Assembly: GCA_963668655.2 (NCBI GenBank)
Contig: CAXXPQ010000002.1
Span: 1,240,001 to 1,304,000 of the forward strand
From: G963668655 sp963668655
GTDB lineage: Bacteria; Myxococcota_A; SURF-8
DNA length: 64,000 bases
Reading direction: 5' to 3'
Shown here in pieces: positions 1 to 8,720 of the stretch. How positions within the stretch are numbered: the stretch's first letter is position 1; the number at the start of each line of letters is the position of its first letter. The notes under the pieces were generated by a model, which saw nothing but the letters and a program-made list of their open reading frames with translations, was not told the DNA's origin and ran no database searches. Position numbers and translations under genes: made by a program.

Positions 1-595
1 GTTCAAGCCCCAGATCCGCAAACACCTGGAGACGGTGAAGGAACTGAATCCGAAGATGATCGCCCCCAGTCACGGCCCCGTCTTCGACCGGGCCGCCTTC
101 ATCCGGGACGCCTGGGACGAATGGGTGAACGCCAGTCCGAAAAACTCCGTTTTGCTGCTCTACGTCTCCATGCACGGCAGCACCGAGGCCATGGCCCGCA
201 TCCTGGTGGAGGAACTGGCCGATCGCGGGGTGCGCGTCCGGCAGATCGAACTCACCCAGGCGGACCTGGGCAAGATCGCCGCCGAACTGGTGGACGCGGG
301 AACGATCCTGATCGGAACGCCAACGGTCGTCAGCGGCCCGCATCCCTTCGCCTTGAATGCGGCGGCGCTGGCCAACCTGCTGAAACCCAAGGCCATGTTC
401 GCCGGGATCTTCGGCTCGATGGGCTGGGGCGGAAAGGTGGTGCAGAAACTGGCGGCGGCGCTTCCCGACTTCAAGGGCGAACTGTTGGAGCCGGTGCTTT
501 GCAAGGGACTGCCCGACGCCGAGGCGGCCGGAAAACTGGCGGAACTGGCGGAGACCATCGCGACGAAGCACCGGGAAGCCGGGCTGGGCGAATGA
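1..595 (+). CDS. Flavodiiron protein, C-terminal flavodoxin domain (5'-truncated by window edge)
   Basis: The reading frame is open from base 2, so the gene begins before the window. The first residues end in IAPSHGP, the last metal-ligand His segment of the metallo-beta-lactamase-like diiron domain. A flavodoxin domain follows, with the phosphate-binding loop SMHGSTEAMA and the later GTPTV and FGSMGWGG flavin-loop segments. Proteins of this A-type flavodiiron family reduce oxygen or nitric oxide to water or nitrous oxide, using electrons from rubredoxin or a reductase, in the cytoplasm. Only the last about 198 residues are visible. No C-terminal rubredoxin domain is fused. O2 versus NO specificity cannot be told from this part. 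Confidence 0.9.
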   Translation, partial: FKPQIRKHLETVKELNPKMIAPSHGPVFDRAAFIRDAWDEWVNASPKNSVLLLYVSMHGSTEAMARILVEELADRGVRVRQIELTQADLGKIAAELVDAGTILIGTPTVVSGPHPFALNAAALANLLKPKAMFAGIFGSMGWGGKVVQKLAAALPDFKGELLEPVLCKGLPDAEAAGKLAELAETIATKHREAGLGE

Positions 596-625
596 AGCCG
601 CTTCGTCCGGCATGGATCTAAGGCC

Positions 626-1234
626 ATGCGGAAAGGCGGAAACCGACCGGAAGTGGCCGGAATGTGGCGGGTTTTTCTGGCGCTGGAGATTCCGGAAGAC
701 TTGCGCGCGCGCCTTTTGCCCGTACACGAGGAGCTTCTGCGCGTGAAGAGGAGCGGCGACGTTCGCCTTTCGGTTCCCCGGCTGGAAAACCTGCATTTGA
801 CCCTGCGCTTTCTGGGCGACGTGCGGCCGGAAAAGACGGAGGAAATCCGGGAGGTTCTGACACCCGCGCTGCGGGACGCGGCCGCTTTTCCGCTCCGCGT
901 GGCGGAAATCGGCGGTTTTCCCGACCTGCGGCGGCCCCGGGTGATCTGGGGCGGCGTCGAGGCCGAACCGGCGCTCATGGATCTCTTTCGGCGGGTGGAG
1001 GACGGACTGGAAAAAGCGGGCTTCGGCCGGGAGAAGAAGCCCTTCCGGCCGCACCTGACGCTCGCGCGGGTGAAATCGACCCCGCCGGGGGCGTTCGAGC
1101 GGGCTCTGGCTGCCCATCGGGAGGCGGAATTCGGTTCGTTTTCGGCCGCGCGGCTGGCGCTTTTCCGCTCGGAACGGCTCCCGGAAGGCGCGCGCTATAC
1201 GCCCATCGTCACTTGGAACCTGGGCGATTCTTGA
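626..1234 (+). CDS. thpR: RNA 2',3'-cyclic phosphodiesterase (2'-5' RNA ligase family)
   Basis: A 2H-phosphoesterase protein. The two signature HxT motifs are present: LHLTLRF around residue 56 and HLTLARV around residue 146, at the spacing expected for the two-fold LigT/ThpR fold. Family members hydrolyse RNA 2',3'-cyclic phosphates and can join 2'-5' ends in vitro; the in vivo role is poorly defined. The start is uncertain. The ATG at 626 adds 12 residues, whereas the ATG at 662 begins MWRVFLALEIP, which matches the usual family N-terminus (short basic segment, then the first beta strand), so 662 may be the true start. It follows the flavodiiron gene by 30 bases and could be co-transcribed. 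Confidence 0.88.
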   Translation: MRKGGNRPEVAGMWRVFLALEIPEDLRARLLPVHEELLRVKRSGDVRLSVPRLENLHLTLRFLGDVRPEKTEEIREVLTPALRDAAAFPLRVAEIGGFPDLRRPRVIWGGVEAEPALMDLFRRVEDGLEKAGFGREKKPFRPHLTLARVKSTPPGAFERALAAHREAEFGSFSAARLALFRSERLPEGARYTPIVTWNLGDS

Positions 1235-1304
1235 GGGCATCCGGGGGCTTTTCGGAAAAGACGGGCCACAACCACCGCCTTCGGGCGGAAGTAAGGAGCA
1301 AAAC

Positions 1305-2414
1305 ATGAAAAAACGCGCGGTGGGCATTCTGGCGATGCTGATCGGGAGCCTGCTTTTCGTCGCCCCGGCGAAAGCCCAGGACGTTCCGGATGTCAGCGGC
1401 ATCTGGGGGACCAAGTTCGGGGACATGGTGGTGGTTCAGGAAGGCGACAAACTCACCGGAACCCTGGTGAAAACCAGCGGATACTGCCCGTTCAAAAACG
1501 GCGAGAAGATTTTGAAGGGCATCATCATGGAGGACAGCCTGGCCGGGGAGTATCGCATGTGCCAGGCGGACGACGACTGCGGTCCGCCGGTCTGGGCCCA
1601 CGCTCTGCTTCTGGTGGCGGATCGGGGTTCGGTGCTCACGGGATCGGCCAGTTCCAAAAAAGCCGTCTGCCCCCTGGTGGGATTCTCGAAAAACGCGGGC
1701 GGCGAACGCGGCCTGTATTTCCGGCGGCTGGGAAAACTTTCCAAGAAGGCGCGGGCGGCCTTTACGGGAAAACCGGCGGCGAAAAAGAGCAAGCCCGAAA
1801 ACGTGAAGGAAAAGGCCAAGCCGGACGATAAGCGAACGCCCGGGAAAAGCGCCGTGGCGGAAAATCCGGAAACCCGGAAGAATCCGGAGGAAAACGCGGG
1901 AAAAGAATCGGAACCGAAGAACGATCAGCGGCTGGTGGCCATTCCGAAAGAGGTGGTGCTTCCCGGCCCGCCCGCTCCCCCGGGAACCTACGATCCCCGT
2001 GCGGCGGTGAGATCCACCAAGAAAGAGGTCCGACTGTTGATGGAAGGCAAACAGTTCCTCCAGGTGGGGCAGTTCGAAAAGGCGAAAAAGAAATTCGAAC
2101 AGGCCCTGAAACTGGACCGCAAAAACCCCAACGCCCTGGTGGGCATCGGCGTGGCGTTGCGCAGCCGCAACGCCTTCGATCAGGCGCTGACGTATTATAA
2201 AAAAGCCCTGGCCGCCGATCCGAACTACGGCATGGCCTATTACAACATGGCCTGCGTCTACGCCTTGCAGAAAAAACCCGAGATGGCGCTTCGTTATCTG
2301 AAGATCGCGGTGATGAACGGCTTCGTGGTCAAGGACGTTCTGGACAAGGATCCGGACCTGGAGAGCCTGCGCGAGCTTGCGGAATACAAGGAACTGAAGC
2401 GGGGCGAGTTCTGA
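1305..2414 (+). CDS. Secreted TPR-repeat protein
   Basis: 369 residues with a Sec signal peptide (MKKR, hydrophobic core, cleavage after PAKAQ). Residues about 25-145 form a Cys-containing domain resembling a small beta-rich domain. A long Lys/Pro/Glu linker spans about 150-215. The C-terminal third holds at least two tetratricopeptide repeats (GQFEKAKKKFEQALKLDRKNPNAL, split here only for description, and FDQALTYYKKALAADPNYGMAYYNMA). TPRs bind protein partners, so a periplasmic scaffold role is inferred. The shine-Dalgarno AAGGAG precedes the ATG. A GNAT gene follows within 33 bases on the same strand. No specific function is recognised. Confidence 0.85.
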   Translation: MKKRAVGILAMLIGSLLFVAPAKAQDVPDVSGIWGTKFGDMVVVQEGDKLTGTLVKTSGYCPFKNGEKILKGIIMEDSLAGEYRMCQADDDCGPPVWAHALLLVADRGSVLTGSASSKKAVCPLVGFSKNAGGERGLYFRRLGKLSKKARAAFTGKPAAKKSKPENVKEKAKPDDKRTPGKSAVAENPETRKNPEENAGKESEPKNDQRLVAIPKEVVLPGPPAPPGTYDPRAAVRSTKKEVRLLMEGKQFLQVGQFEKAKKKFEQALKLDRKNPNALVGIGVALRSRNAFDQALTYYKKALAADPNYGMAYYNMACVYALQKKPEMALRYLKIAVMNGFVVKDVLDKDPDLESLRELAEYKELKRGEF

Positions 2415-2446
2415 ACCCTTCACTTCGGTGCAAAAGGCGAGACGAA

Positions 2447-2905
2447 ATGGATATTCGCGAGATCGCAAAGATAGACGTGGCGGCATTGTTCACGGTCCGC
2501 ACGGCCACGCGCGAGAACGCCCTGTCTCTGGAAGAACTGGCCGGACTCGGCATCACGGAAAAAAGCGTGCTCGCCATGCTGGACGGCACCCATCGGGGCT
2601 GGTTCTGCACGGCGGACGATCGGATGGTGGGATTCGCCATGGGAAACCGCACGAACGGCGAGATGTGGGTCATCGCCGTATTGCCCGAATACGAGGGCCG
2701 GGGCATCGGAGCCGAACTGCTCACCCGGGTGGAAAACTGGCTGTGGTCCGAGGGATGGAAGGAATCCTGGCTGACCACGGATGTCGATCCCGCGCTCCGG
2801 GCCTACGGTTTCTACCGGCATCAGGGCTGGTTCGACGACGGCATCCGGAACAATCTGCGCTACATGAAAAAACGAAATCCCGATATGGCGAAAACGGACG
2901 GCTGA
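2447..2905 (+). CDS. GNAT-family N-acetyltransferase
   Basis: 152 residues. The acetyl-CoA pyrophosphate loop is visible as LPEYEGRGIGAELL (R/QxxGxG/A motif A) at about residue 80-93, preceded by a beta strand EMWVIAV and followed by the helix and the FYRHQGW motif-B region. The fold is single-domain and cytosolic; the acceptor substrate cannot be predicted. It lies just downstream of the TPR protein and converges with the etf operon, from which it is separated by a terminator hairpin at 2964-3004. Confidence 0.85.
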   Translation: MDIREIAKIDVAALFTVRTATRENALSLEELAGLGITEKSVLAMLDGTHRGWFCTADDRMVGFAMGNRTNGEMWVIAVLPEYEGRGIGAELLTRVENWLWSEGWKESWLTTDVDPALRAYGFYRHQGWFDDGIRNNLRYMKKRNPDMAKTDG

Positions 2906-2963
2906 AACGGAGGGCCGCCGGAGTTCCAAGACTTTTCCCCTGCAACGACTTCTTGAACCAAAT

Positions 2964-3004
2964 AAAAACCGCCCGTCTTCCGGCGTATCGGAAAACGGGC
3001 GGTC
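2964..3004 (-). terminator. Rho-independent terminator of the fadR-etfBA operon
   Basis: On the minus strand an 8-bp stem (ACCGCCCGT-type arm at 2995-3002 pairing with 2969-2976) with an inner 5-bp stem (2978-2982 with 2989-2993) is followed directly by TTTTT then ATTT. It lies about 65 bases after the etfA stop. The stem also faces the convergent GNAT gene, so it may act in both directions. Confidence 0.85.
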
Positions 3005-3067
3005 GCTTTGTCTACAAACGGTTCGGACTCCCTTCAACGAAGAGAAACCCGACCGATTTCCACGAAA

Positions 3068-4033
3068 TTACAGGCCCTTGGCGTTCTTGATTTTCTGAAC
3101 CATCTCCGGAACGGCGTCGAACAGATCCGCCACCAGGCCGTAGTCGGCCACGGAGAAGATCGGCGCTTCCTCGTCCTTGTTGATGGCCACGATGACCTTG
3201 GAGTCCTTCATGCCGGCCAGATGCTGGATGGCGCCGGACAGGCCCACGGCCACGTACAGATCCGGGGCGACGACCTTGCCGGTCTGGCCGACCTGGTAGT
3301 CGTTCGGGATCCAGCCGGCGTCCACGGTGGCGCGCGTGGCTCCCACGGCGCCCTTCAGCAGATCCGCCAGTTCCTCGACGATCTTGTAGTTCTCGGCCGC
3401 CTTCAGGCCGCGTCCGCCGGAGACGATCACGCGGGCTTCGGTGAGCGGCGGGCGGTCGCTGACCACTTCGTCCATCTTGACGAAAGCCTTGTTGTAGCCG
3501 GCGGGATCGGCGGAGACGGCCAGATCCTCCATGGCGGCTTCCGCGCCCTCGGCGATGGGATCGTAGGCCGTGCCGCGAACGGAGACGACCTTCTTGTCGG
3601 TGGCGATTTCCACTTCGGCGTTGACGTTTCCGGCGTAGATCGGGCGGATGAAGTGCAGATCATCGGTCAAGCCGATGACGTCGGAGGCCATGCCGGCTTC
3701 CAGTTTCTGCGCCACGCGCGGCAGAACCGCCTTGCCCTGGGTGGTGGCCAGGCCGATGACGTAGGTGGCGCCCACCGCGTTGGCGGCGTCCACGAGCACG
3801 TCGGCCCAGAGTTCGTCCAGGTAATTGTCCAGCTTGGCGTCCTCGGCCACCAGGATCTTGGCGGCGCCGGTCTTGGCGACGGCGGCGGCGGCGTCCTTGG
3901 CTCCGGAGCCGATCAGCAGGACGTTATAGGCCAAACCGGCCTTCGCGGCGATCAGGCTGCCCAGGTTGATGGCGCCCAGCGAGGCCTTGACCAGTTTTCC
4001 CTTTTTCTGTTCGGCAAGAATCAGTACGGACAT
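3068..4033 (-). CDS. etfA: Electron transfer flavoprotein, alpha subunit
   Basis: 321 residues, the usual length. The N-terminal ETF domain begins MSVLILAEQ, and the C-terminal FAD-binding domain carries ARVIVSGGRGLK, GATRATVDAGWIPNDYQVGQTGK, LYVAVGLSGAIQHLAGM and VIVAINKDEEAPIF, the conserved FAD-contact blocks. With EtfB it forms the soluble heterodimer that takes electrons from acyl-CoA dehydrogenases and passes them to ETF:quinone oxidoreductase, or takes part in bifurcation. The gene lies 42 bases after etfB in the same operon. The presence of a FadR-type regulator in the same operon argues for a beta-oxidation role. Confidence 0.97.
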   Translation of the reverse strand: MSVLILAEQKKGKLVKASLGAINLGSLIAAKAGLAYNVLLIGSGAKDAAAAVAKTGAAKILVAEDAKLDNYLDELWADVLVDAANAVGATYVIGLATTQGKAVLPRVAQKLEAGMASDVIGLTDDLHFIRPIYAGNVNAEVEIATDKKVVSVRGTAYDPIAEGAEAAMEDLAVSADPAGYNKAFVKMDEVVSDRPPLTEARVIVSGGRGLKAAENYKIVEELADLLKGAVGATRATVDAGWIPNDYQVGQTGKVVAPDLYVAVGLSGAIQHLAGMKDSKVIVAINKDEEAPIFSVADYGLVADLFDAVPEMVQKIKNAKGL

Positions 4034-4075
4034 ATCGTTCTCCTTCTATGGCTGCCCTTTTGAAAAAGGGGTGAA

Positions 4076-4822
4076 TTAGATGACCTTGGCGTCGTTGATG
4101 AGCTTGTCCACCAGGGTGTCCACGGAATCGACGATCTCGCCGGCCTTGCGCTCTTCCGGAGCGGTAAGCTTGACGATTTTGACCTTGGGTTCCGCTGCCA
4201 CGCCCAAATCGCCCAGGGCGACTTCCTTGATGGGTTTGCGCTTGGCCTTCATGATGTTGGGAAGGCTGGCGTAGCGCGGCTCGTTCAGGCGCAGATCCGC
4301 GGTGATGATGGCCGGGAAGACGACTTCCACGGTCTCGATGCCGCCGTCCACTTCACGTTCCACGGTGGCCTTGCCGTCGGCCACTTCCACCTTGGCGGCG
4401 TAGCAGGCCTGGGGATAGCCGGTGATGGCGGAAAGAATCTGAGCGGCCTGGCCGGAGTCGTTGTCCACGGCCTGTTTGCCCATCAGAACCAGGTCCGGCT
4501 TCTCTTCGTCGATGATCTTCTCGACGACGCGCGCCACGGCGTCGGAGTCCAGCTTGTCGTCGGTGACGACGTGGATGCCGCGATGGCTGCCCATGGCCAG
4601 GCAGGAGCGGATCTGGGTGGTGATGTCCTTGGGACCGATGCCCAGGACGACCACTTCGCCCTCGCCTTTTTCGATGATGCGCAGCGCTTCCTCGTTGGCG
4701 ATTTCGTCGAAGGGATTGACCACGAACTTCATGCCGTCCGTGTTGATTCCGTCGCCCGCGTCGTTCAGCTTGATCTTGATGTCGGGATCGGGAACTTGTT
4801 TTGCGGTCACTAGAATTTTCAT
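4076..4822 (-). CDS. etfB: Electron transfer flavoprotein, beta subunit
   Basis: 248 residues. The start MKILVTAKQVPDPDIKIKL and the segment DLVLMGKQAVDNDSGQAAQILSAI are diagnostic of EtfB, as is the AMP-binding NPFDEIANEEALRI block near residue 38. It pairs with EtfA. A strong Shine-Dalgarno (AAAGGAGG) sits at 4829-4836. The gene is second in the fadR-etfB-etfA operon; 92 bases separate it from the regulator gene. Confidence 0.97.
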   Translation of the reverse strand: MKILVTAKQVPDPDIKIKLNDAGDGINTDGMKFVVNPFDEIANEEALRIIEKGEGEVVVLGIGPKDITTQIRSCLAMGSHRGIHVVTDDKLDSDAVARVVEKIIDEEKPDLVLMGKQAVDNDSGQAAQILSAITGYPQACYAAKVEVADGKATVEREVDGGIETVEVVFPAIITADLRLNEPRYASLPNIMKAKRKPIKEVALGDLGVAAEPKVKIVKLTAPEERKAGEIVDSVDTLVDKLINDAKVI

Positions 4823-4914
4823 GTACCTGCCTCCTTTGAGATGATCTTCTACTTACCTTACATACCTGCCACATTATCGCGGGAAAAAAAAGATATCCAT
4901 TCCCCTGGGTTATG

Positions 4915-5526
4915 TCAATTCTTTTTATCCGGCGCGGTGAGCCCCCGGATGACGAAATCCCCCAGCCAGGCGGCGAACTCGTCCGCTGTATACTTGTGGC
5001 GTTCACCGGCCAGGACGTGGTAGAGGGACAGCTCGTCCATCATGCCGAACAGGCTGCGTTTGAAGATCCCCGGGCGCACGTCGTCCCGAATCACGCCCCG
5101 GTCTTTTCCCTCCCGCACCACGGAGGAAAGAACATTCAGATATTCCGCGAACTTGCGGTTGTCGTATTCCTTCATGAACTTGGTGGACTGCCGCAGTTCC
5201 ACGGTGATGACCTCGGCCATGTCGGGGTAGTCGCGCACCATCTCGAAGTGACTTCGGATGAAGATGCGGATCTTTTCCAGGGGATCGTCCACCCCGGCCA
5301 TGCGCTCCTCCAACTCCGCGATGATGAGCGTCATCTTGTCCTCGAAGAGCTTGATGAGGATGTCGTCCTTGTTCTTGAAATACAGATAGATGGTTCCGTC
5401 GGCCACCTTGGCCAGTTTCGCGATCTCGCTGACCTTGGAGTTGTAGAAGCCGTTTCTGGCGAAGACCTGGATGGCCGCGTCCAGGATACGCCGGTACTTG
5501 TCGTTGGATTTCTGGCTGGTCGCCAT
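4915..5526 (-). CDS. fadR: TetR-family fatty-acid regulator, FadR/YsiA type
   Basis: 203 residues. The N-terminal helix-turn-helix reads RRILDAAIQVFARNGFYNSK, then VSEIAKLAKVADGTIYLYFKNKDDIL, a typical TetR DNA-binding domain with the YLYFKNK recognition segment. The C-terminal half is an all-helical ligand domain that resembles acyl-CoA-responsive FadR proteins. In Bacillus subtilis the TetR-type FadR represses fatty-acid degradation genes, lies in one operon with etfB and etfA, and binds TGAATGA-N4-TCATTCA; long-chain acyl-CoA releases it. The same gene order and a perfect copy of the operator arms (5564-5581) are found here, so autoregulation is likely. Confidence 0.88.
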   Translation of the reverse strand: MATSQKSNDKYRRILDAAIQVFARNGFYNSKVSEIAKLAKVADGTIYLYFKNKDDILIKLFEDKMTLIIAELEERMAGVDDPLEKIRIFIRSHFEMVRDYPDMAEVITVELRQSTKFMKEYDNRKFAEYLNVLSSVVREGKDRGVIRDDVRPGIFKRSLFGMMDELSLYHVLAGERHKYTADEFAAWLGDFVIRGLTAPDKKN

Positions 5527-5563
5527 GAGTTTCCTCCGGAATGGTGTCGGTTGCTCTCGTTCC

Positions 5564-5581
5564 TGAATGACGCCTCATTCA
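5564..5581. promoter_or_regulatory. FadR-type operator
   Basis: The sequence TGAATGACGCCTCATTCA is a perfect inverted repeat with 7-bp arms and a 4-bp spacer. The arms equal those of the published B. subtilis FadR site. It lies a few bases downstream of the predicted start of transcription of the fadR-etfBA operon, where a bound repressor would block initiation or early elongation. Confidence 0.8.
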
Positions 5582-5894
5582 AGGTGATTTTCGATTACCA
5601 CAGGAGCGGGAAAGCTGTCAAGATCAAATTGAGGCCATTCCAATTCTGGATGCTTTCCGCTTCCGAATCGAACACGAATTTCGGGGATCCCCAAAGCATC
5701 GAGCATTGAAACGTCCCGCGCGATCCCCGGCGGGAAGCGGATGGACGAAAACGCCCTGATCTTTTCACCGTTTTCCGCCTTTCCGGCCCGCGAAGCCGGA
5801 CGAAGCGGAAAAGGCATTGTGTTTTCTACGAAAATACGCTTTTATGAAGATCGCTTGAAAGCTCGGATAACGAAGAAAAACGGGAGGTCGCTCC
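5582..5894. other. Divergent intergenic region between fadR and the C11 peptidase gene
   Basis: This gene-free stretch holds the fadR promoter on the minus strand. Toward the other side there is a weak plus-strand promoter candidate, TTGTGT (5817-5822), 17 bases, TTTTAT (5840-5845), that would serve the C11 peptidase gene. No small ORF with coding character was seen. Confidence 0.5.
5592..5621 (-). promoter_or_regulatory. Sigma-70-like promoter of fadR-etfBA
   Basis: On the minus strand TTGACA (5616-5621) is followed by an 18-base spacer and TAATCG (5592-5597). Transcription would start near 5585, directly before the operator at 5564-5581. Confidence 0.55.
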
Positions 5895-8687
5895 ATGCCC
5901 TTCAGAGGATGGTTGCCGCTCTTGGCGGTTCTGGTTTCGCTGATCGCGTCGAGTTGTTACTACGAGGATGTTTTGGACTGCCCCGGCGACGTCGATCTTT
6001 CCCGTCCCGACGGAGACGAAACTCCCGATGGAGACGCAGACACTGCGGCCGATGGAGACGAAGACGGGGACGCCATCGACGGGGACGAGGAAAACGCAAG
6101 CGACGGCGACGAAGCTGAAGAGGAAAGCCCCGACGGCGACGGAGAACTGGACGGAGACGACGAAATCCCCGCCGTCGATTGTCACGATCTGGACGAGGAC
6201 GGCTATTACGCCGGGACGGACTGCGAGGGCGTCGTGGACTGCGACGACGACGACAAGTTCAAAAACCCCGGCATGGACGACATCTGCAACTACAAGGACG
6301 ACGACTGCGACGGAATCTTCGACGAGGACGCCGCCGACTGCCCGCCGGCCTGCCGGGCGAAGATGGACTGCAACCAGCTCTGCCAGGGCACGGGCGGAAC
6401 CGGCTGCTGGGAAAGCTGCCAGAACAGCGACGGCAATGCGGCCTGCGACGCCTGCTACGACGCGATCATCGCCTGCGGCTACCGAAACGGCTGTTTTCCC
6501 GGCAACCAGTGGGACGATGCCTGCATGCAACGATATTGCCGGGAGGAAACGGACGGCTGTCTGGGCGCGGGCAAGCAGGACGGCGTGTGCGGGCGGGACT
6601 ATCTGCCCTGCGCGGACGCCTGTCCGGACTGGGACGACTACTGCCCCACCGAATGCTGGTACCGGGCGTCCCTGGAATGCCGGACCTGCATGGAGGATTA
6701 CAACGACTGCCTGAACGAAAACGATTGCATCCTGCCCTCGGGCGACGTGGACACGACCTGTTTCTACACCCATTGCTTCACGGTCTACGATCCCTGCATC
6801 ACGGGCTTCACCGAACCCGAATGCCGGGACGCGGATGACGACGGCTACGGCCTGTATTGTCCCCTGGGCCGGGACTGCGACGACGGAAACCCGGACGTTC
6901 ACCCCGGCGCGGCGGAAATCTGCAACGGCCGGGACGACGACTGCGACGGCAAGATCGACGACAAACAGACCGGCTGCGCCCCGCCCCGGCGCGCCTGGAC
7001 GTATTTGGCCTATATGGCCGGGGACAACAACCTTTCGGATGCGGCCTTGGGCGAACTGGAGCGCTACGCGGCCTTCGGCGGCACGTCGGACCGGGTGGCG
7101 GCGGCGGTGCAGATCGAACTTTCCGGCAGCTATTCCGCCTATGCCGGGGTGCTTGATCCGGAGGTGTTCGAGCGCACCTGGCGGCTGGTGGTTCCGGCGG
7201 ACGGCGTTCCGGACCTGGAAAGCCTGTTCCGCAACGCCGCGTCCGTGGGCGACCTGGACATCTCGGACGCGGAATCGCTGACGCGATTTCTGGACTGGGC
7301 CCTGGCCGCTCTCCCGGCGGACCGGACAGCGCTCACCATCTGGGACCACGGCGGCGGCTGGACCGGCGCGCTGGTGGACGAAGGCTCGGGGCATTTCATG
7401 AGCATGCCCGAGATGCGCCGGGGACTCATGGATTCTCCGCTCGTTCCGGACGTGCTGCTCTTTTCCGCCTGCGAAATGGGTATGGTGGAGGTGCTCTCGG
7501 AGATGTCCGGGCAGGCGGGCTACGTGGTGGCCAGCCAGGAGGTGGCCTATTCCGTCCGGGCGGAGAACATCCTGGCGCTTCTGCACGCCGATCCGGACAT
7601 CACGGCGGAACAACTCGCGATACAAGCTACGGATATCGCGGCGAATTTCGGACTGGAAAACGATCTGAGCCACACCTGGGCGGCCTGGAACATGGCCGGA
7701 GCGGACGCCCTGGTCGAGGCCGTGGCGGAGCTGGGCCGCCGCCTGACCGCCAACATCGAAGCCCTGCGCCCGCTGCTTTCAAGCGCCATGCCCGAGGTCC
7801 AGGCCATGGGCATCAAGTCCAGCCGGGATCTGGTGGACTTCATCGACGAACTGGGCGTGACGGACATCGCCGAGGTGGACGAACAGCTCGCCCTCGTGCG
7901 CTCGCTGGCCTTGGCGGACGATTTCCTGTTGAACAGCCGCATTTACACCAGCAACGACCCCGATCCCTGGAATCCCTCCCTGGACGACGCCCACGGTTTG
8001 TCCGTCTATCTGCCCGACCCGGTCCACACCAGCGACGACGACCTGGCCGATTACGGCGAACTGGCCGCCAGCCTGGATCCGCAGGGCGGCTGGGATGAAT
8101 TCATCATCGCCTGGCTGAACGGCCGCGAGCTTTCCCGCACCGTGGGAAATTTCCGGCTGGACCTTTCCTGGACGCGCGAATCGGGCGACGCGGCGGCGGT
8201 GGACCTGGACCTGTGGGTCTACGAACCCCGCTCCGGCGTCTTCTCGCCCTATGTGACGGACAGCACGCCCTTCGGAACCTTCTCCCCGGACAGCCTGGCG
8301 AGCGGGCTGGCCGAGGAATGGTATCAGGCCGATTCCGAGGTCGGCGCGGGATCCTACTTCGTGTTCGTCCATTATCCGGACACCGGCGACGAAGGTGTCT
8401 CCGTCCGGGCGACAGTGGCCTTCACCGACAGCCGTTTCGCCGACAACGACCAAACCTACGAGCGTCACATGAGCCTGGAGCGGCTCTGCTCCCTGGGAGA
8501 GGATCTGCTGAACGCCGACGTGCAGGCCGGGCGCTGCTCGGACTTCTGGCTGGCGGGGAAACTGGTGCGTGACAACCTGCAACACACCCTGCTTCCGGGC
8601 GTCTACAGCGACTTCGGGCGCGAACTCCCGGACTGGCGCTTCATCCCCATGGGCCGGGAAAGCCTGTCCGTTCCCGAGTCGGAATGA
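5895..8687 (+). CDS. Lipoprotein peptidase of family C11 (clostripain-like) with MopE metal-binding repeats
   Basis: 930 residues. The lipobox LIASSC gives an acylated Cys21. It is followed by an acidic PDGD/DGDE tether (about 30-95). Two MopE-type metal-binding motifs (DxDxDGY...DCDD...DDDCDG) lie at about 97-150 and 315-360 and flank a Cys-rich region. The peptidase domain starts near 365 (TYLAYMAGDNNLSDAAL) and contains the catalytic pair His485 in WDHGGGW and Cys526 in FSACEMGM. C11 enzymes are Ca-dependent cysteine peptidases that cut after Arg or Lys. The last about 180 residues form a beta-rich, PPC-like domain. Surface or outer-membrane location is inferred. A second PDGD lipoprotein follows 33 bases downstream. 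Confidence 0.88.
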   Translation: MPFRGWLPLLAVLVSLIASSCYYEDVLDCPGDVDLSRPDGDETPDGDADTAADGDEDGDAIDGDEENASDGDEAEEESPDGDGELDGDDEIPAVDCHDLDEDGYYAGTDCEGVVDCDDDDKFKNPGMDDICNYKDDDCDGIFDEDAADCPPACRAKMDCNQLCQGTGGTGCWESCQNSDGNAACDACYDAIIACGYRNGCFPGNQWDDACMQRYCREETDGCLGAGKQDGVCGRDYLPCADACPDWDDYCPTECWYRASLECRTCMEDYNDCLNENDCILPSGDVDTTCFYTHCFTVYDPCITGFTEPECRDADDDGYGLYCPLGRDCDDGNPDVHPGAAEICNGRDDDCDGKIDDKQTGCAPPRRAWTYLAYMAGDNNLSDAALGELERYAAFGGTSDRVAAAVQIELSGSYSAYAGVLDPEVFERTWRLVVPADGVPDLESLFRNAASVGDLDISDAESLTRFLDWALAALPADRTALTIWDHGGGWTGALVDEGSGHFMSMPEMRRGLMDSPLVPDVLLFSACEMGMVEVLSEMSGQAGYVVASQEVAYSVRAENILALLHADPDITAEQLAIQATDIAANFGLENDLSHTWAAWNMAGADALVEAVAELGRRLTANIEALRPLLSSAMPEVQAMGIKSSRDLVDFIDELGVTDIAEVDEQLALVRSLALADDFLLNSRIYTSNDPDPWNPSLDDAHGLSVYLPDPVHTSDDDLADYGELAASLDPQGGWDEFIIAWLNGRELSRTVGNFRLDLSWTRESGDAAAVDLDLWVYEPRSGVFSPYVTDSTPFGTFSPDSLASGLAEEWYQADSEVGAGSYFVFVHYPDTGDEGVSVRATVAFTDSRFADNDQTYERHMSLERLCSLGEDLLNADVQAGRCSDFWLAGKLVRDNLQHTLLPGVYSDFGRELPDWRFIPMGRESLSVPESE

Positions 8688-8720
8688 TTCGAAAAAGGCA
8701 AAACCGCAAGAGGACATCGG

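Noticed and set aside
4080..5023. Plus-strand open frames opposite etfB and fadR
   Set aside because: They are shadows in high-GC DNA. The minus-strand genes have clear family motifs and Shine-Dalgarno sites.
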